In this document: piece by piece, positions 42,138-51,155 of the stretch
Position numbering within the stretch: the first letter of the stretch is position 1
How the letters are laid out: every line of letters begins with the position of its first letter
Assembly: GCA_030645735.1 (NCBI GenBank)
Contig: JAUSNP010000005.1
Span: 1 to 64,000, forward strand
DNA from: Candidatus Moraniibacteriota bacterium
GTDB lineage: Bacteria > Patescibacteria > Paceibacteria > Moranbacterales > UBA2206
DNA: 64,000 bases
Direction of reading: 5' to 3'
Program-made: the position numbers and the translations under genes
Notes under the pieces: model-generated
What the model was told of the DNA's origin: nothing
Seen by the model: the letters and a program-made list of their open reading frames with translations, nothing else
Database searches by the model: none

Positions 42138-42169
42138 GTTAAAATCTTAATAATTAGTCTATTAAAAAT

Positions 42170-43441
42170 ATGCTGGAAAAAATAACACAGATTTTTAGGG
42201 TTAAAGAATTACGCAATAAGATCTTATTCATCATTGGAATTTTAATTATTTTTCGTTTAATTGCAACCATTCCTGTACCAGGAGTTGATCAAGAACAATT
42301 AAAAAACTTTTTTAGTAGCAATCAGTTCTTCGGGCTATTGAATCTTTTCTCGGGTGGCGGACTCAGTAGTATTTCAATTGTTATGTTGGGTGTCGGTCCA
42401 TACATCACCGCTTCAATCATCATGCAACTTTTGACGATGATTGTTCCATCACTAGAACAAATTTACAAAGAAGAGGGTGAGGCTGGTCGACAAAAATTCA
42501 ATCAATGGACTCGTTGGGCAACTGTGCCTTTGGCAGCTTTGCAAACTTTTGGAATGATTTCACTTTTGCGCTCACAAAATATTTTGGGTGCAGTTTCAAG
42601 TTTTGAAATGTTTTCTATTATCACCGTGGCAATCGCTGGAACAATTTTGCTGATGTGGTTGGGGGAGCTTATCACAGAAAAGAAAATTGGTAACGGTGTT
42701 TCTCTGATCATCTTTGCGGGAATCGTAGCTGGTTTGCCAGCGAGCCTTTCTCAAATTTCAGCGACTTTTGATTCATCCCAACTCTTCACTTATATTATTT
42801 TAGGTGCAGTTATTATTGCAGCTATTTTTGGGGTGGTTATTATGACCGAAGGCCAAAGAAATATTCCAGTTTCCTATGCTAAAAGAATTCGGGGTAACAA
42901 AATGTTTGGTGGGTCTTCGACTCATTTGCCATTGCGTGTCAATCAAGCGGGGGTGATTCCAATCATCTTTGCTATGTCAATTATGTTGTTTCCCGGTATG
43001 ATTGCCAATTTTTTGGCGACTGCTTCCAATCCGACGGTGGCGAGTATTGCTAAGAGTGTCGGCAACATTTTTCAAAATCAACTTTTCTATGGTTCAGCCT
43101 ACTTTGTGTTGGTAGTGGCTTTCACTTATTTCTACACCGCGGTAGTTTTTGATCCACACAAAATTTCTGAAAGTTTGCAAAAACAAGGTGGTTACATTCC
43201 AGGCATTCGACCAGGAAAAACCACCGCGGAATATCTATACAAAATTATCAATCGCACAACTTTGTCAGGTGCCATCTTTTTGGGCACCATCGCAGTTTTG
43301 CCATTTGTCATTCAAGGCTTCACAAATATGAAATCAATCTCCATTGGCGGAACTGGTCTTTTGATTGTTGTTTCAGTAGTCATTGAAACAGTGAAACAAA
43401 TTGAAGGACAGTTGGTGATGAGGGACTATGAAGGATTTTAA
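42170..43441 (+). CDS. secY: Protein translocase subunit SecY
   Basis: 423 residues with ten predicted transmembrane helices. Central channel of Sec export. IPVPGVDQEQL, GVGPYITASIIMQLL, PVSYAKRIRG, THLPLRVNQAGVIPIIFA and GGYIPGIRPGKTT are family marks. Confidence 0.97.
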   Translation: MLEKITQIFRVKELRNKILFIIGILIIFRLIATIPVPGVDQEQLKNFFSSNQFFGLLNLFSGGGLSSISIVMLGVGPYITASIIMQLLTMIVPSLEQIYKEEGEAGRQKFNQWTRWATVPLAALQTFGMISLLRSQNILGAVSSFEMFSIITVAIAGTILLMWLGELITEKKIGNGVSLIIFAGIVAGLPASLSQISATFDSSQLFTYIILGAVIIAAIFGVVIMTEGQRNIPVSYAKRIRGNKMFGGSSTHLPLRVNQAGVIPIIFAMSIMLFPGMIANFLATASNPTVASIAKSVGNIFQNQLFYGSAYFVLVVAFTYFYTAVVFDPHKISESLQKQGGYIPGIRPGKTTAEYLYKIINRTTLSGAIFLGTIAVLPFVIQGFTNMKSISIGGTGLLIVVSVVIETVKQIEGQLVMRDYEGF

Positions 43442-43444
43442 TCG

Positions 43445-43506
43445 CGAAACGTAAAACGCATAACGCATAACGCGATTTGCGTTCCACGTTCCATGTTCAA
43501 CGTTAA
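43445..43506. repeat. Heptad repeats between secY and adk
   Basis: Period-7 units ACGCATA/ACGCGAT on the left and their complements (TTGCGTT, CCACGTT, CCATGTT, CAACGTT) on the right give an inverted heptad array. Similar strings occur at 49700-49800 and 60585-60690. Confidence 0.6.
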
Positions 43507-44157
43507 ATGAATATTATCATCTTAGGACAACAAGGCAGTGGCAAAGGAACTCAGGCTGAGTTTTTAGCTAAAGAAATGAGTTTGATCCATATCGACATGG
43601 GCAAGACTTTGCGTGAGGTTGCAAAACTGGACACACCGTTAGGACGAGAGATATATGATATCCAAAATGTCACCAAAACTCTTGTGCCAAGCCGAATTTT
43701 GCGTGAGGTTTTGCATTTTAAGCTTGGGTCAATCCCTAGCGAGCAGGGTATTGTTTTCGATGGTGTTCCAAGAACAATGGATCAATCTGAATATATGGAA
43801 GAAGCTTTGCAAGAGTTTGGCAGAAAAATTAACGCGGTCTTTTTTATAAATATTTCTGAGGCAGAATCAATTAAGCGAATTTCTAAGCGTTGGATATGTA
43901 AGGATTGCAAAAGCGTTTTTATTATGGGAAAAGATGTTAAGGATGAAAAAGAGAAATGTCCAAAATGTGGAGCAGAAATAACACAACGAAATGACGACAC
44001 AGTTTCTGGCATCAAAAAAAGACTGCAAGTTTTTGCAGAGGAAACAATGCCAGTGATAAACTATTATAAAGAACAGGGTGTCTTGGTGGAAATCAATGGT
44101 GAGCAGGAGATTGAAAAAGTTGCAGGAGAGATTATTAAAAATATAGAGCAAATATGA
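43507..44157 (+). CDS. adk: Adenylate kinase
   Basis: 216 residues. Walker A GQQGSGKGTQ, FDGVPRTMDQ (usual GFPR replaced by GVPR) and a zinc lid with four cysteines: CKDC at 134-137 and KCPKCG. Makes ADP from ATP and AMP. Overlaps map by four bases. Confidence 0.95.
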   Translation: MNIIILGQQGSGKGTQAEFLAKEMSLIHIDMGKTLREVAKLDTPLGREIYDIQNVTKTLVPSRILREVLHFKLGSIPSEQGIVFDGVPRTMDQSEYMEEALQEFGRKINAVFFINISEAESIKRISKRWICKDCKSVFIMGKDVKDEKEKCPKCGAEITQRNDDTVSGIKKRLQVFAEETMPVINYYKEQGVLVEINGEQEIEKVAGEIIKNIEQI

Positions 44158-44918
44158 TTATAATTAAGACTCAGAAAGAAATAGACGCCATGCGGACGGG
44201 TGGGAAAATCCTAGCTTCGGTCATGGAAGAGCTTGGGCGTGTTGTGGCGCCAGGAAAGAATACTTTTGAAATAGATGCACTAGCGGAAAAATTGATTTTG
44301 GAGGCTGGTGGCACTCCAGTTTTCAAAGGTTATGGCAAAGAATCTGGCAATCCATTTCCCGCTACAATTTGCGCTTCAATCAATGAGGAAATTGTGCATG
44401 GTATTCCTAGCAAAAAACGAGTTTTGCGCGAAGGTGATATTTTCAAAATCGACATTGGGATGCGCTTTGAGGGGATGATTACAGATATGGCGCGCACATA
44501 TCCTGTGGGAAAAATTTCGGTGGAAGCGCAAAAAATTCTGGATGTGACGCGTGAATGTTTGAATGTAGGTATTGAAAAAATACAAGCTGGTAGAAAATTG
44601 AGTGACTATTCCGTGGCCGTGCAAAAATATGTGGAAGCGCAGGGTTTTTCCGTAGTGCGTGATTTAGTGGGACATGGTGTGGGCAAAGATTTGCATGAAG
44701 ATCCGCATATTCCAAATTATAAATCTCAAGAAAAAGAAATAGTTTTGCAATCTGGCATGACCTTGGCGTTGGAGCCGATGATTAATGTTGGAACATATAA
44801 AATAAAATTAGCTTCAGATAAATGGACCTATGTAACCGTGGACGGCAAGCTAAGTGCTCATTTCGAGGACACAGTCTTGGTAACTGAAGTCGGAGTAGAA
44901 ATTTTAACGCGAAAATAA
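44154..44918 (+). CDS. map: Methionine aminopeptidase, type I
   Basis: 254 residues. Removes N-terminal Met. Metal ligands in IFKIDIGMRFEGMITDMART, GHGVGKDLHEDPHIPN, TLALEPM and HFEDTVLVTE are intact. The ATGA overlap with adk indicates translational coupling. Confidence 0.97.
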   Translation: MIIIKTQKEIDAMRTGGKILASVMEELGRVVAPGKNTFEIDALAEKLILEAGGTPVFKGYGKESGNPFPATICASINEEIVHGIPSKKRVLREGDIFKIDIGMRFEGMITDMARTYPVGKISVEAQKILDVTRECLNVGIEKIQAGRKLSDYSVAVQKYVEAQGFSVVRDLVGHGVGKDLHEDPHIPNYKSQEKEIVLQSGMTLALEPMINVGTYKIKLASDKWTYVTVDGKLSAHFEDTVLVTEVGVEILTRK

Positions 44919-44920
44919 TC

Positions 44921-45331
44921 ATGGAAGAAACATTGGAAACTGAGCATTTTTTGGGTCTGGATTATGGTAAAGCCAAGATTGGCTTAGCGGTGGCTGATTC
45001 AGAGGTGAAAATTGCCTTTGCGCACAGCACTCTGGACAATGACCGAAACGCTTTAGACAAAATCGGGGATATTATTGTGGCAGAAGCAGTTGGGGTTGTG
45101 GTCATTGGCAAGCCCAAAGAAACTGAGCAGTATAATTCTGTGAGTGTTTCCCGTTTCGCCTCGGAAATTTCGGAATCATTTCCATTGGTCAGGATAGAAT
45201 TTGAAGATGAAATGTTCACGACTAAAATGGCTGAAGACAGATTGAAGGAAAAAGGCGCCAAAAAGATTAAAAATCTGGACAATCAAGAAGCAGCCAGGAT
45301 AATTCTACAGAGCTGGTTGGATCGACAATAA
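44921..45331 (+). CDS. ruvX: Holliday junction resolvase-like RuvX/YqgF
   Basis: 136 residues. RNase H-like fold: LGLDYGKAKIGLAVAD, GVVVIGKPKE and late NLDNQEAARIILQSWLD with acidic active-site residues. Likely processes the 5' end of pre-16S rRNA (shown for E. coli YqgF). Two bases after map. Confidence 0.93.
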   Translation: MEETLETEHFLGLDYGKAKIGLAVADSEVKIAFAHSTLDNDRNALDKIGDIIVAEAVGVVVIGKPKETEQYNSVSVSRFASEISESFPLVRIEFEDEMFTTKMAEDRLKEKGAKKIKNLDNQEAARIILQSWLDRQ

Positions 45332-45344
45332 AATGAATATTCCT

Positions 45345-45373
45345 GTAGAGACGCCCCGACGGGGCGTCTCTAC
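45345..45373. repeat. GTAGAGACGCCCC palindrome, intergenic copy
   Basis: 13-base arms GTAGAGACGCCCC and GGGGCGTCTCTAC around GAC. The same element, with 12-base arms, lies inside hypE at 55840-55868. It has no T-run, so terminator use is doubtful. Confidence 0.85.
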
Positions 45374-45376
45374 ATT

Positions 45377-45403
45377 TTGAATCTTGCTTTTTTGTGCTAT
45401 AAT
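45377..45403 (+). promoter_or_regulatory. Promoter of the glycosyltransferase gene
   Basis: Extended -10 TGCTATAAT (hexamer 45398-45403); a possible -35 TTGAAT (45377-45382) at 15 bases. Confidence 0.5.
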
Positions 45404-45446
45404 TTACACAAATGCAGCAAGGCATAATCTATTAAGATACAGAAAA

Positions 45447-46205
45447 ATGGAAGAACAAAATAAACCATATTTGTCAGTTATAATCCCCGCCTATAACGAA
45501 GGCTCTCGTAAGGGTGAAGATTTGAAGAAGAATCTAGAAGAGATTGGTTTGCATTTGCGTGAAAAGGGTGTTAGTTATGAAGTAATTGTGGTGAATGATG
45601 GTTCAAAGGATGATACAACGGAGTTCGTTAGGGGCTTATCAGGCTTAGTTACTAAACTTGAGGTAATTGATCGTAAAGAAAATCGCGGTAAATGGTATTC
45701 CGTGCGCGAAGGTTTGTTGAAAGCTAATGGTAAATTTAGACTTATGACAGACGCAGATGGAGCAACCTCAATTATTAACTTGGAAAACTTTTGGCGCGAA
45801 ATGGAAGCTGGTGAGCAAGTGATAATCGGCTCTCGGGATTTGAAAGAATCCAACATTCAAAAACATCAACCAAGGTGGAAAGAATTGATGGGCGATGCTG
45901 GTAATCTTCTCATTCAGTTTATGATGGGATTGCGTGGACTTGAGGATACGCAGTGTGGTTTCAAAATGCTTTCAGAAAAAGTTGTGCTGGATGTGGTGCC
46001 GCAAATGCAAGTTGATCGTTGGGGTGGAGATTTTGAAATGTTGATGCTGGCCAGAAAAATGGGCTATCATATCGTAGAAATTCCCGTAGTTTGGGAAGAT
46101 GCCGGCCTGAGTCTAGTAGGTGCTAGTGGTTACGCAAATACCTTGAAAGAACTTTTTCAAGTTAAATGGCGGATGATTATGGGAAAATATAAATATAAGA
46201 AGTAA
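45447..46205 (+). CDS. Family 2 glycosyltransferase (dolichyl/polyprenyl-phosphate glycosyltransferase-like)
   Basis: 252 residues from ATG 45447. YLSVIIPAYNEGSRKGEDL, EVIVVNDGSKDDTTEF and the DxD region MTDADGATS identify the GT-A fold; RGLEDTQCGFKML and VDRWGGDFEML match the dolichyl-phosphate beta-glucosyltransferase type. An extension to 45384 would precede the start of transcription. Likely makes a lipid-linked sugar for surface glycans. Confidence 0.9.
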   Translation: MEEQNKPYLSVIIPAYNEGSRKGEDLKKNLEEIGLHLREKGVSYEVIVVNDGSKDDTTEFVRGLSGLVTKLEVIDRKENRGKWYSVREGLLKANGKFRLMTDADGATSIINLENFWREMEAGEQVIIGSRDLKESNIQKHQPRWKELMGDAGNLLIQFMMGLRGLEDTQCGFKMLSEKVVLDVVPQMQVDRWGGDFEMLMLARKMGYHIVEIPVVWEDAGLSLVGASGYANTLKELFQVKWRMIMGKYKYKK

Positions 46206-46238
46206 ATTTAGTTTATCGGCAGGATTTAAAATAAAAAA

Positions 46239-47258
46239 GTGGAGCAAAATAAAAACAAGAAAAAAATACAATTGACGGAACTGCGCCAAGATTTGGTGAC
46301 GGGCGACTGGGTGGTGATTGCCACTGGGCGCGCCAAGAGACCAGAGGAGTTTGCCTCAAGTCGCAGGACGCTCATAGAGGAGGATCAAAGTCATCCATGT
46401 TTTTTTTGTCATCCAGAAGAAACAGATCAGGAAAAAGATGTTTTGATTTATGAAAAATCCAATGGTGATTGGAGCTTGCGAGTTTTTCCCAATAAATATC
46501 CATCTTTCGTGAGCGGACGAGCCCCGAAACATCTGGAAGAGGGTCCCTATTTTGCGATGGATGGCACGGGCTATCATGAATTGATTGTGACACGCGATCA
46601 CCATCGACAAATTGCGCAAATGAATTTTCTGGAAGTGGCTGAAATGATTGATGCCTATCAAGAGCGCTATATCGATTTGATGAACAAAAAAAGCGTCAAT
46701 TACATTGAAGTTTTTCACAATCATGGCAAGGAAGCCGGCGCATCAATTGCGCATCCACATTCACAGTTGATGGCTATTCCAGTGGTTTCACCATATGTAA
46801 AATCGGAACTGGATGGCGCAGAGATGTATCATAGAGCCAACAAGAGTTGCGTCTATTGCGCGATGATTGCTTGGGAAACTGAACATAAAAAAAGAATTGT
46901 TTTTGAAAATGATGATTTCGTGGCCTTCTGTCCTTTTTCATCTCGTGCAGCTTTTGAAGTTTGGGTTCTGCCGAAAAAACATAAGCCATATTTTGAAAGA
47001 ACGGCCGACAAAGACAAGATGGCGCTGGCAGAAGTGTTACAAATTTCAATTAACAAAGTCTACAAGGCGTTAGAAGATCCAGCCTACAATTTCTACATTC
47101 ACACCTCGCCGTGTGATGGCAAGGATTATCCGCACTATCATTGGCACATTGAAATTATTCCGCGCACGGCTGTTTGGGCTGGCTTTGAACTTTCAACTGG
47201 CATTGAAGTTTCTTCAATACAACCAGAAATGGCCGCTGAGTATTTAAGAAAGACTTAA
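46239..47258 (+). CDS. galT: Galactose-1-phosphate uridylyltransferase
   Basis: 339 residues, GTG start at 46239. LTELRQDLVTGDWVVIATGR, zinc cysteines CFFCHPE and SCVYCA, and the nucleophile motif SIAHPHSQLMA (HPH) identify GalT of the HIT superfamily. Converts Gal-1-P and UDP-glucose to UDP-galactose and Glc-1-P. Follows the glycosyltransferase gene by 33 bases, which fits sugar-nucleotide supply. Confidence 0.94.
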   Translation: MEQNKNKKKIQLTELRQDLVTGDWVVIATGRAKRPEEFASSRRTLIEEDQSHPCFFCHPEETDQEKDVLIYEKSNGDWSLRVFPNKYPSFVSGRAPKHLEEGPYFAMDGTGYHELIVTRDHHRQIAQMNFLEVAEMIDAYQERYIDLMNKKSVNYIEVFHNHGKEAGASIAHPHSQLMAIPVVSPYVKSELDGAEMYHRANKSCVYCAMIAWETEHKKRIVFENDDFVAFCPFSSRAAFEVWVLPKKHKPYFERTADKDKMALAEVLQISINKVYKALEDPAYNFYIHTSPCDGKDYPHYHWHIEIIPRTAVWAGFELSTGIEVSSIQPEMAAEYLRKT

Positions 47259-47278
47259 TTTCTTTAAGATTGTATTTC

Positions 47279-47899
47279 ATGGGAATTTTTGATTTTATTT
47301 TGCACATTGATGTGCATTTGGGTGAGCTGATTGTGACTTATGGAAAGTTAACCTATGCTATTTTGTTTTTGATAATCTTTGCTGAAACTGGTTTTGTTTT
47401 CACTCCATTTTTGCCTGGTGATTCATTGCTCTTTGCTGGCGGTATGTTTGCGGCCACTGGATCGTTCAATGTGATTGTTTTGGCACTTCTGCTTTGGTCT
47501 GCAGCTTTTTTGGGCGACAATATAAATTATTGGATAGGTCATTATTTTGGACAAAAGATAATCAATAATAAATATATCCCAATTAACCAGAAACATATTG
47601 ATAAGACGCAAGAATTTTATGAGAAGCATGGTGGCAAGACAGTTTTTTTGGCTCGTTTTATGCCGATTGTTAGAACCTTTGCGCCATTTGTCGCGGGCAT
47701 TGGCAAGATGCAATATCGAAAGTTTGTTTCTTATAGTTTTCTAGGTGGTTTCACTTGGATAGTTGGTTTTGTTTTCGTTGGATATTTTTTCGGTAACATT
47801 CCAGTTATCAAGAATAATTTTTCCGTGGTGATTATGGGTATAATAATAATTTCAGTTTTCCCAGCCATATTTAAATTGGTGAAGAGTAAACTTAAATAA
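47279..47899 (+). CDS. DedA family membrane protein
   Basis: 206 residues from ATG 47279 (a TTG three codons upstream is less likely). FAETGFVFTPFLPGDSLLFA, GDNINYWIGHYFG, FLARFMPIVRTFAPFVAG and GGFTWIVGFVFVGYFFG are DedA/SNARE-associated motifs including the conserved Glu and Arg. Thought to act as lipid transporters or scramblases. Confidence 0.92.
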   Translation: MGIFDFILHIDVHLGELIVTYGKLTYAILFLIIFAETGFVFTPFLPGDSLLFAGGMFAATGSFNVIVLALLLWSAAFLGDNINYWIGHYFGQKIINNKYIPINQKHIDKTQEFYEKHGGKTVFLARFMPIVRTFAPFVAGIGKMQYRKFVSYSFLGGFTWIVGFVFVGYFFGNIPVIKNNFSVVIMGIIIISVFPAIFKLVKSKLK

Positions 47900-47904
47900 A
47901 AAAT

Positions 47905-48672
47905 ATGAAAAAATTTGTCATTGGAAATTTGAAGATGAATATCTTGTCGATGTCTGAGCGCGAAATCTATTTGAAAGGCATGGATCGCGTGACTACGGGC
48001 AAGAAATTCACGGGTACAGAAATTATTTTGTGTCCGCCATTTGTACATTTGGAGGGTTTCAAGAAATGGAAAAACAAGAAGGTGAAACGCGGAGCGCAAG
48101 ATATATTTTTTGAAAATAAAGGTTCTTTTACGGGTGAAATTTCTCCAGTCATGCTCAAGAATTTCGGTTGTGAATATGTGATCATTGGACATAGTGAAAG
48201 AAGAAAATATTTTGGTGAAAGTGGAGAATTTATTAATCACAAAATCATCGCAGCGCTGGGAAATGATTTGCATCCAATTTTGTGTGTTGGTGAAACGAAA
48301 GACGAAAAGGATTCTGACTACACCTTGGAAGTTATCACGCGCCAAGTCAAGGAAGCTTTGGCGGGCGTGAGTCGCGCCAAGGCTGGCCAAATTATCATTG
48401 CCTATGAACCAGTTTGGTCAGTTGGGACAGATGCCCTGCCAACCTCTAATGAAGTGATGGGTGCTAAGCTCCTCATTCGCAAGATTTTGCATGAACTTTT
48501 TGGCAAGAAATATGCTGAAGAGGTGGCGATTTTGTATGGTGGCAGTGTTAGTGCCAAAACTGTCCAGCAAGTTTGCATTGATTCAGAAATGGATGGAGCA
48601 CTGATTGGCCGAGAGAGTTTGACCCCAGGAGATTTTATAAAAATTGCAGAAATAATAAATAATAACCAATAA
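47905..48672 (+). CDS. tpiA: Triosephosphate isomerase
   Basis: 255 residues. IGNLKMN (catalytic Lys), IIGHSERR (catalytic His), AYEPVWSVGTD (catalytic Glu) and LYGGSVSA are intact. Glycolytic interconversion of DHAP and G3P. Near the aldolase gene, so a lower-glycolysis cluster. Confidence 0.97.
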   Translation: MKKFVIGNLKMNILSMSEREIYLKGMDRVTTGKKFTGTEIILCPPFVHLEGFKKWKNKKVKRGAQDIFFENKGSFTGEISPVMLKNFGCEYVIIGHSERRKYFGESGEFINHKIIAALGNDLHPILCVGETKDEKDSDYTLEVITRQVKEALAGVSRAKAGQIIIAYEPVWSVGTDALPTSNEVMGAKLLIRKILHELFGKKYAEEVAILYGGSVSAKTVQQVCIDSEMDGALIGRESLTPGDFIKIAEIINNNQ

Positions 48673-48700
48673 CCAAGAAACAAAAACACAAACACAAACA

Positions 48701-48720
48701 CCTGCCTGCCGGCAGGCAGG
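48701..48720. repeat. 20-bp perfect palindrome CCTGCCTGCC/GGCAGGCAGG
   Basis: Two inverted CCTGCCTGCC halves without spacer, GC-rich in an AT-rich gap. Without a T tail it is not a terminator; it resembles dispersed highly repeated palindromes. A single copy is in this window. Confidence 0.7.
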
Positions 48721-48734
48721 AATAACAAATTCAA

Positions 48735-48822
48735 ATATCCAAAATACAAACTTTTGATTTTTGAATTTTGAGCATTGGATATTGTTTGGCTATTGTATCT
48801 TGCGATTTGGTATTTTAAATCC
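48735..48822. repeat. AT-rich heptad repeat upstream of the aldolase gene
   Basis: Variants of ATATCCAAAATAC and TTTTGAATTTTGAG in inverted arrangement, related to 8036-8160. It contains the apparent earlier start (48775) of the aldolase frame, which is therefore rejected. Confidence 0.5.
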
Positions 48823-49695
48823 ATGATCGTCAGCGTCAAAGAAATTTTAGAAAAAGCCAAGGCTGGTGGCTATGCCGTGGGAGCTTTCAATACCACCAAT
48901 TTGGAAACTACTCGCGCTATCGTAGAAGCTGCCAAGGAAACTAAGTCACCAGTCATCATTCAGGTGACGGAAAAGACTATGGAATATGCTGGTGGACGCA
49001 TGATTTTCAACATTATCAAAAATGATGTGGAATTTTATGCGCCAGAAATTCCAGTGGGGATTCATCTGGATCATGGTTCAAGTTTTGAAATTGTGGAGCG
49101 AGCAGTGGAAATTGGTTGGTCATCGGTGATGTATGATGGTTCACGCAAAGAATATGCGGATAATGTTTCAATGACGAAAAAAGTGGTGGATTTTTGCCAC
49201 AAAAAAGGCGGTGATAATATAACTGTGCAAGGCGAATTGGGTAGTGTGCCATATCTAAGCGAGCACAAAATGGGGGCGGTGGACTGGGATGCATATATGA
49301 CTGATCCAGAACAAGCTAGGGATTTTGTAGAAAAAACTGGCATTGATACATTGGCGGTAGCGATTGGTAATGCCCATGGATTTTTCACCGAGCGGGAAGT
49401 TCCAGATTGGGCGAGATTGGAAAAAATTCGCAGCATGATCGAGATTCCAATTATTTTGCATGGCGCTTCTGATTGGGAAGATGGCAAGGCGACCAAAGCT
49501 ATTGAATTGGGCGTGAATTGTTTCAATGTGGACACCAACACTCGTTTGGCTTTCGTGAACACGCTGAGTACGATTTTCAAGGGTGATAAGGATCCTGGTC
49601 TTGATTTGCGCAGTATTCTTGGCGAAGCGCGTGACGCGGTCAAAGAAAGTGTGAAAAGAAAAATGGAGCTTTTTGGTTGCGTGGGCAAAGCGTAG
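48823..49695 (+). CDS. fba: Class II fructose-bisphosphate aldolase family
   Basis: 290 residues from ATG 48823 (MIVSVKEILEKAKAGGYAVG). Zinc ligands in GIHLDHGSSFE and IILHGASDW, and GNAHGFF near the phosphate site match the ketose-bisphosphate aldolase family. The usual NVDTxxR phosphate loop is NVDTNTRLAF. Could equally be a tagatose-bisphosphate type enzyme; with TpiA and GAPDH nearby, glycolysis is the likely role. Confidence 0.92.
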   Translation: MIVSVKEILEKAKAGGYAVGAFNTTNLETTRAIVEAAKETKSPVIIQVTEKTMEYAGGRMIFNIIKNDVEFYAPEIPVGIHLDHGSSFEIVERAVEIGWSSVMYDGSRKEYADNVSMTKKVVDFCHKKGGDNITVQGELGSVPYLSEHKMGAVDWDAYMTDPEQARDFVEKTGIDTLAVAIGNAHGFFTEREVPDWARLEKIRSMIEIPIILHGASDWEDGKATKAIELGVNCFNVDTNTRLAFVNTLSTIFKGDKDPGLDLRSILGEARDAVKESVKRKMELFGCVGKA

Positions 49696-49699
49696 AACG

Positions 49700-49800
49700 T
49701 AAATTGTGAAACGCATAACGCGCAACAAAATTATTTGCAAGATATAATTTTTTTAAAAATATTTCGCGTTTCAGGTTTTGCGATACGCGTTATACGATAA
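49700..49800. repeat. Heptad repeats before the NuoE-like gene
   Basis: Units such as ACGCATA, ACGCGCA on one side and GCGTTTC, ACGCGTT on the other; same family as 43445-43506. No promoter is obvious. Confidence 0.45.
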
Positions 49801-49801
49801 A

Positions 49802-50242
49802 ATGACTGTTGAAAAAATTCTTTTGGAATTTGATGTGGAATTGAAAAATCTTTTGCCAGCGTTGAAAAAAATCAATGCTAGTTTTGGCTATGTTTCAGAA
49901 ATGGATGCACAAAAAGTAGCTGACTACTTTTCTATGTCACTCAGCAAGGTTTATGAAACTGCCAGTTTCTATGATTTGATCAAAACCAAGCCACAGCCAC
50001 CTTTAGTGATTCAAGTTTGTTCCGGAGCTAATTGCGCGGTGAAAAATGCCTACAAAGTCATTGTAGAAATTGAAAACCAATTGCACATCAAAGCTGGGGA
50101 TGATTTCAATCCGAATGTGAAACTGGAAATCATCAGTTGTCTCGGACAATGCGGTCGCGGACCAATTATGATCATCAACAAAAAAATCTTCACCCAAGTT
50201 ACACCCAGCAGCGCGCGGGAAATTTTGCAGAATTATATGTAA
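49802..50242 (+). CDS. nuoE: NuoE/HoxE/HydC-like [2Fe-2S] subunit
   Basis: 146 residues from ATG 49802; the frame extends eight codons upstream into heptad repeats. N-terminal helical bundle then a thioredoxin-like [2Fe-2S] domain with VCSGANC (CX4C) and SCLGQCGRGP (CX3C). Passes electrons in the NADH-oxidising module of complex I and of NAD-linked hydrogenases. With the NuoF-like and HydA/HoxU-like genes downstream it forms a diaphorase. A terminator follows, so expression is partly separate from nuoF. Confidence 0.9.
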   Translation: MTVEKILLEFDVELKNLLPALKKINASFGYVSEMDAQKVADYFSMSLSKVYETASFYDLIKTKPQPPLVIQVCSGANCAVKNAYKVIVEIENQLHIKAGDDFNPNVKLEIISCLGQCGRGPIMIINKKIFTQVTPSSAREILQNYM

Positions 50243-50264
50243 AATATTTTGCTGTTCTTATGTA

Positions 50265-50293
50265 AAAAATCGAGGTCTTACCTCGATTTTTTT
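50265..50293 (+). terminator. Terminator after the NuoE-like gene
   Basis: AAAAATCGAGG pairs with CCTCGATTTTT around TCTTA; T7 tail; strong. Confidence 0.9.
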
Positions 50294-50310
50294 GTTGTGC
50301 CATAAAAACT

Positions 50311-50480
50311 TAAAAGCCCTCAATGCAGGAGACAGAGTCTGCTCACAATATTTATTTCTGCTACGAAAGAAATATTATGAGCAGACCCTAGGCGTCTGAG
50401 TCCCTTGAAAAATTTAACGGAAAAAATAATTTTTTCCCTGAAAAACCAGGTGGGTCTCAATTTTTCGCCTCTCCATTCTG
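50311..50480 (+). ncRNA. Structured 400-base intergenic region; candidate RNA
   Basis: The 420-base gap 50243-50662 has no gene. It contains a 50-base imperfect hairpin: GTCTGCTCA (50337-50345) with TGAGCAGAC (50378-50386), continuing AATATTT/AAATATT and TTTC/GAAA. Flanks can extend it (AGAC near 50331 with GTCT near 50394). I see no frame and no known RNA family. A -10-like TATATT lies downstream. Candidate small RNA or a decayed insertion. Confidence 0.4.
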
Positions 50481-50582
50481 AAGGCTTTCGGCTATATTAT
50501 AGTCCTGTTTTCAAATTCTGGCAAGGGTAGATTTTTGTTTGAACAATTTTTGGCTTAAAATAGGCAATAATCTTGGTAAATA

Positions 50583-50611
50583 TTGACTTTATTTCAATTT
50601 TGCTGTATAAT
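50583..50611 (+). promoter_or_regulatory. Near-consensus promoter of the secreted protein gene
   Basis: TTGACT (50583-50588), 17-base spacer, TATAAT (50606-50611). Confidence 0.8.
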
Positions 50612-50662
50612 GACAAATTACGGTAAGTAATTCAGAAACTCAAAACCTCAAGGAGGATTGTC

Positions 50663-51058
50663 ATGAAGAAATTACTTGTTCTTTTTGCAGTATTTTTGGT
50701 GTTGGTGCCGTCTATGTCATTTGCTAGACTTAACGCGAATCAAGGCGGATGGCGTGGTGATGGACGGAGACATGAACATCGCGGCGGTGAAAATCGTCGC
50801 CAGAATAATAAAAAACATAGCTATGAGCATCATCGTAGCAGTCGCGGTGGAGGCATAGTCGGCGGGTTCATTCGCGATGTATTAACTGCAACAACAGTAA
50901 TCGTTGTAGGCGGCGTAGTAATTGGGGTGGCCAGCGCAATAGAACGGTCAGCACAGAATGGTCAGTGCTACAGAGATGTGACACCTGGATACACTGATGG
51001 GTATGGGCGGTTCATATCAACTGGCCCGACTCAAAGAACTCAAGTTTCTTGTCGGTAG
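50663..51058 (+). CDS. Secreted or membrane Gly/Arg/His-rich hypothetical protein
   Basis: 131 residues, strong AAGGAGG ribosome site. Clear signal peptide (MKKLLVLFAVFLVLVPSMSF, then A). The mature part starts with a Gly/Arg/His/Asn-rich stretch (residues 22-63), followed by a second hydrophobic segment (about 65-92) and a C-terminal domain with two cysteines (QCYRDV and VSC) that could bridge. Own strong promoter and terminator. It splits nuoE from nuoF. Function unknown; a histidine-rich metal-binding surface is possible. Confidence 0.65.
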   Translation: MKKLLVLFAVFLVLVPSMSFARLNANQGGWRGDGRRHEHRGGENRRQNNKKHSYEHHRSSRGGGIVGGFIRDVLTATTVIVVGGVVIGVASAIERSAQNGQCYRDVTPGYTDGYGRFISTGPTQRTQVSCR

Positions 51059-51080
51059 TATCAAATGGGGGGTAGCTTAG

Positions 51081-51121
51081 AAAAATGGCGGACTTGTGAA
51101 ACGCAAGGATGCCATTTTTAT
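51081..51121 (+). terminator. Rho-independent terminator
   Basis: AAAAATGGC (51081-51089) pairs with GCCATTTTT (51111-51119), with an inner CTTG/CAAG pair. Confidence 0.8.
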
Positions 51122-51155
51122 TTTGAAAAAAATATGCAAAAAGTGATTGTCGGGA

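Noticed and set aside
48701..48720. Terminator of tpiA
   Set aside because: A 20-bp palindrome without loop or T-run; better explained as a dispersed repeat.
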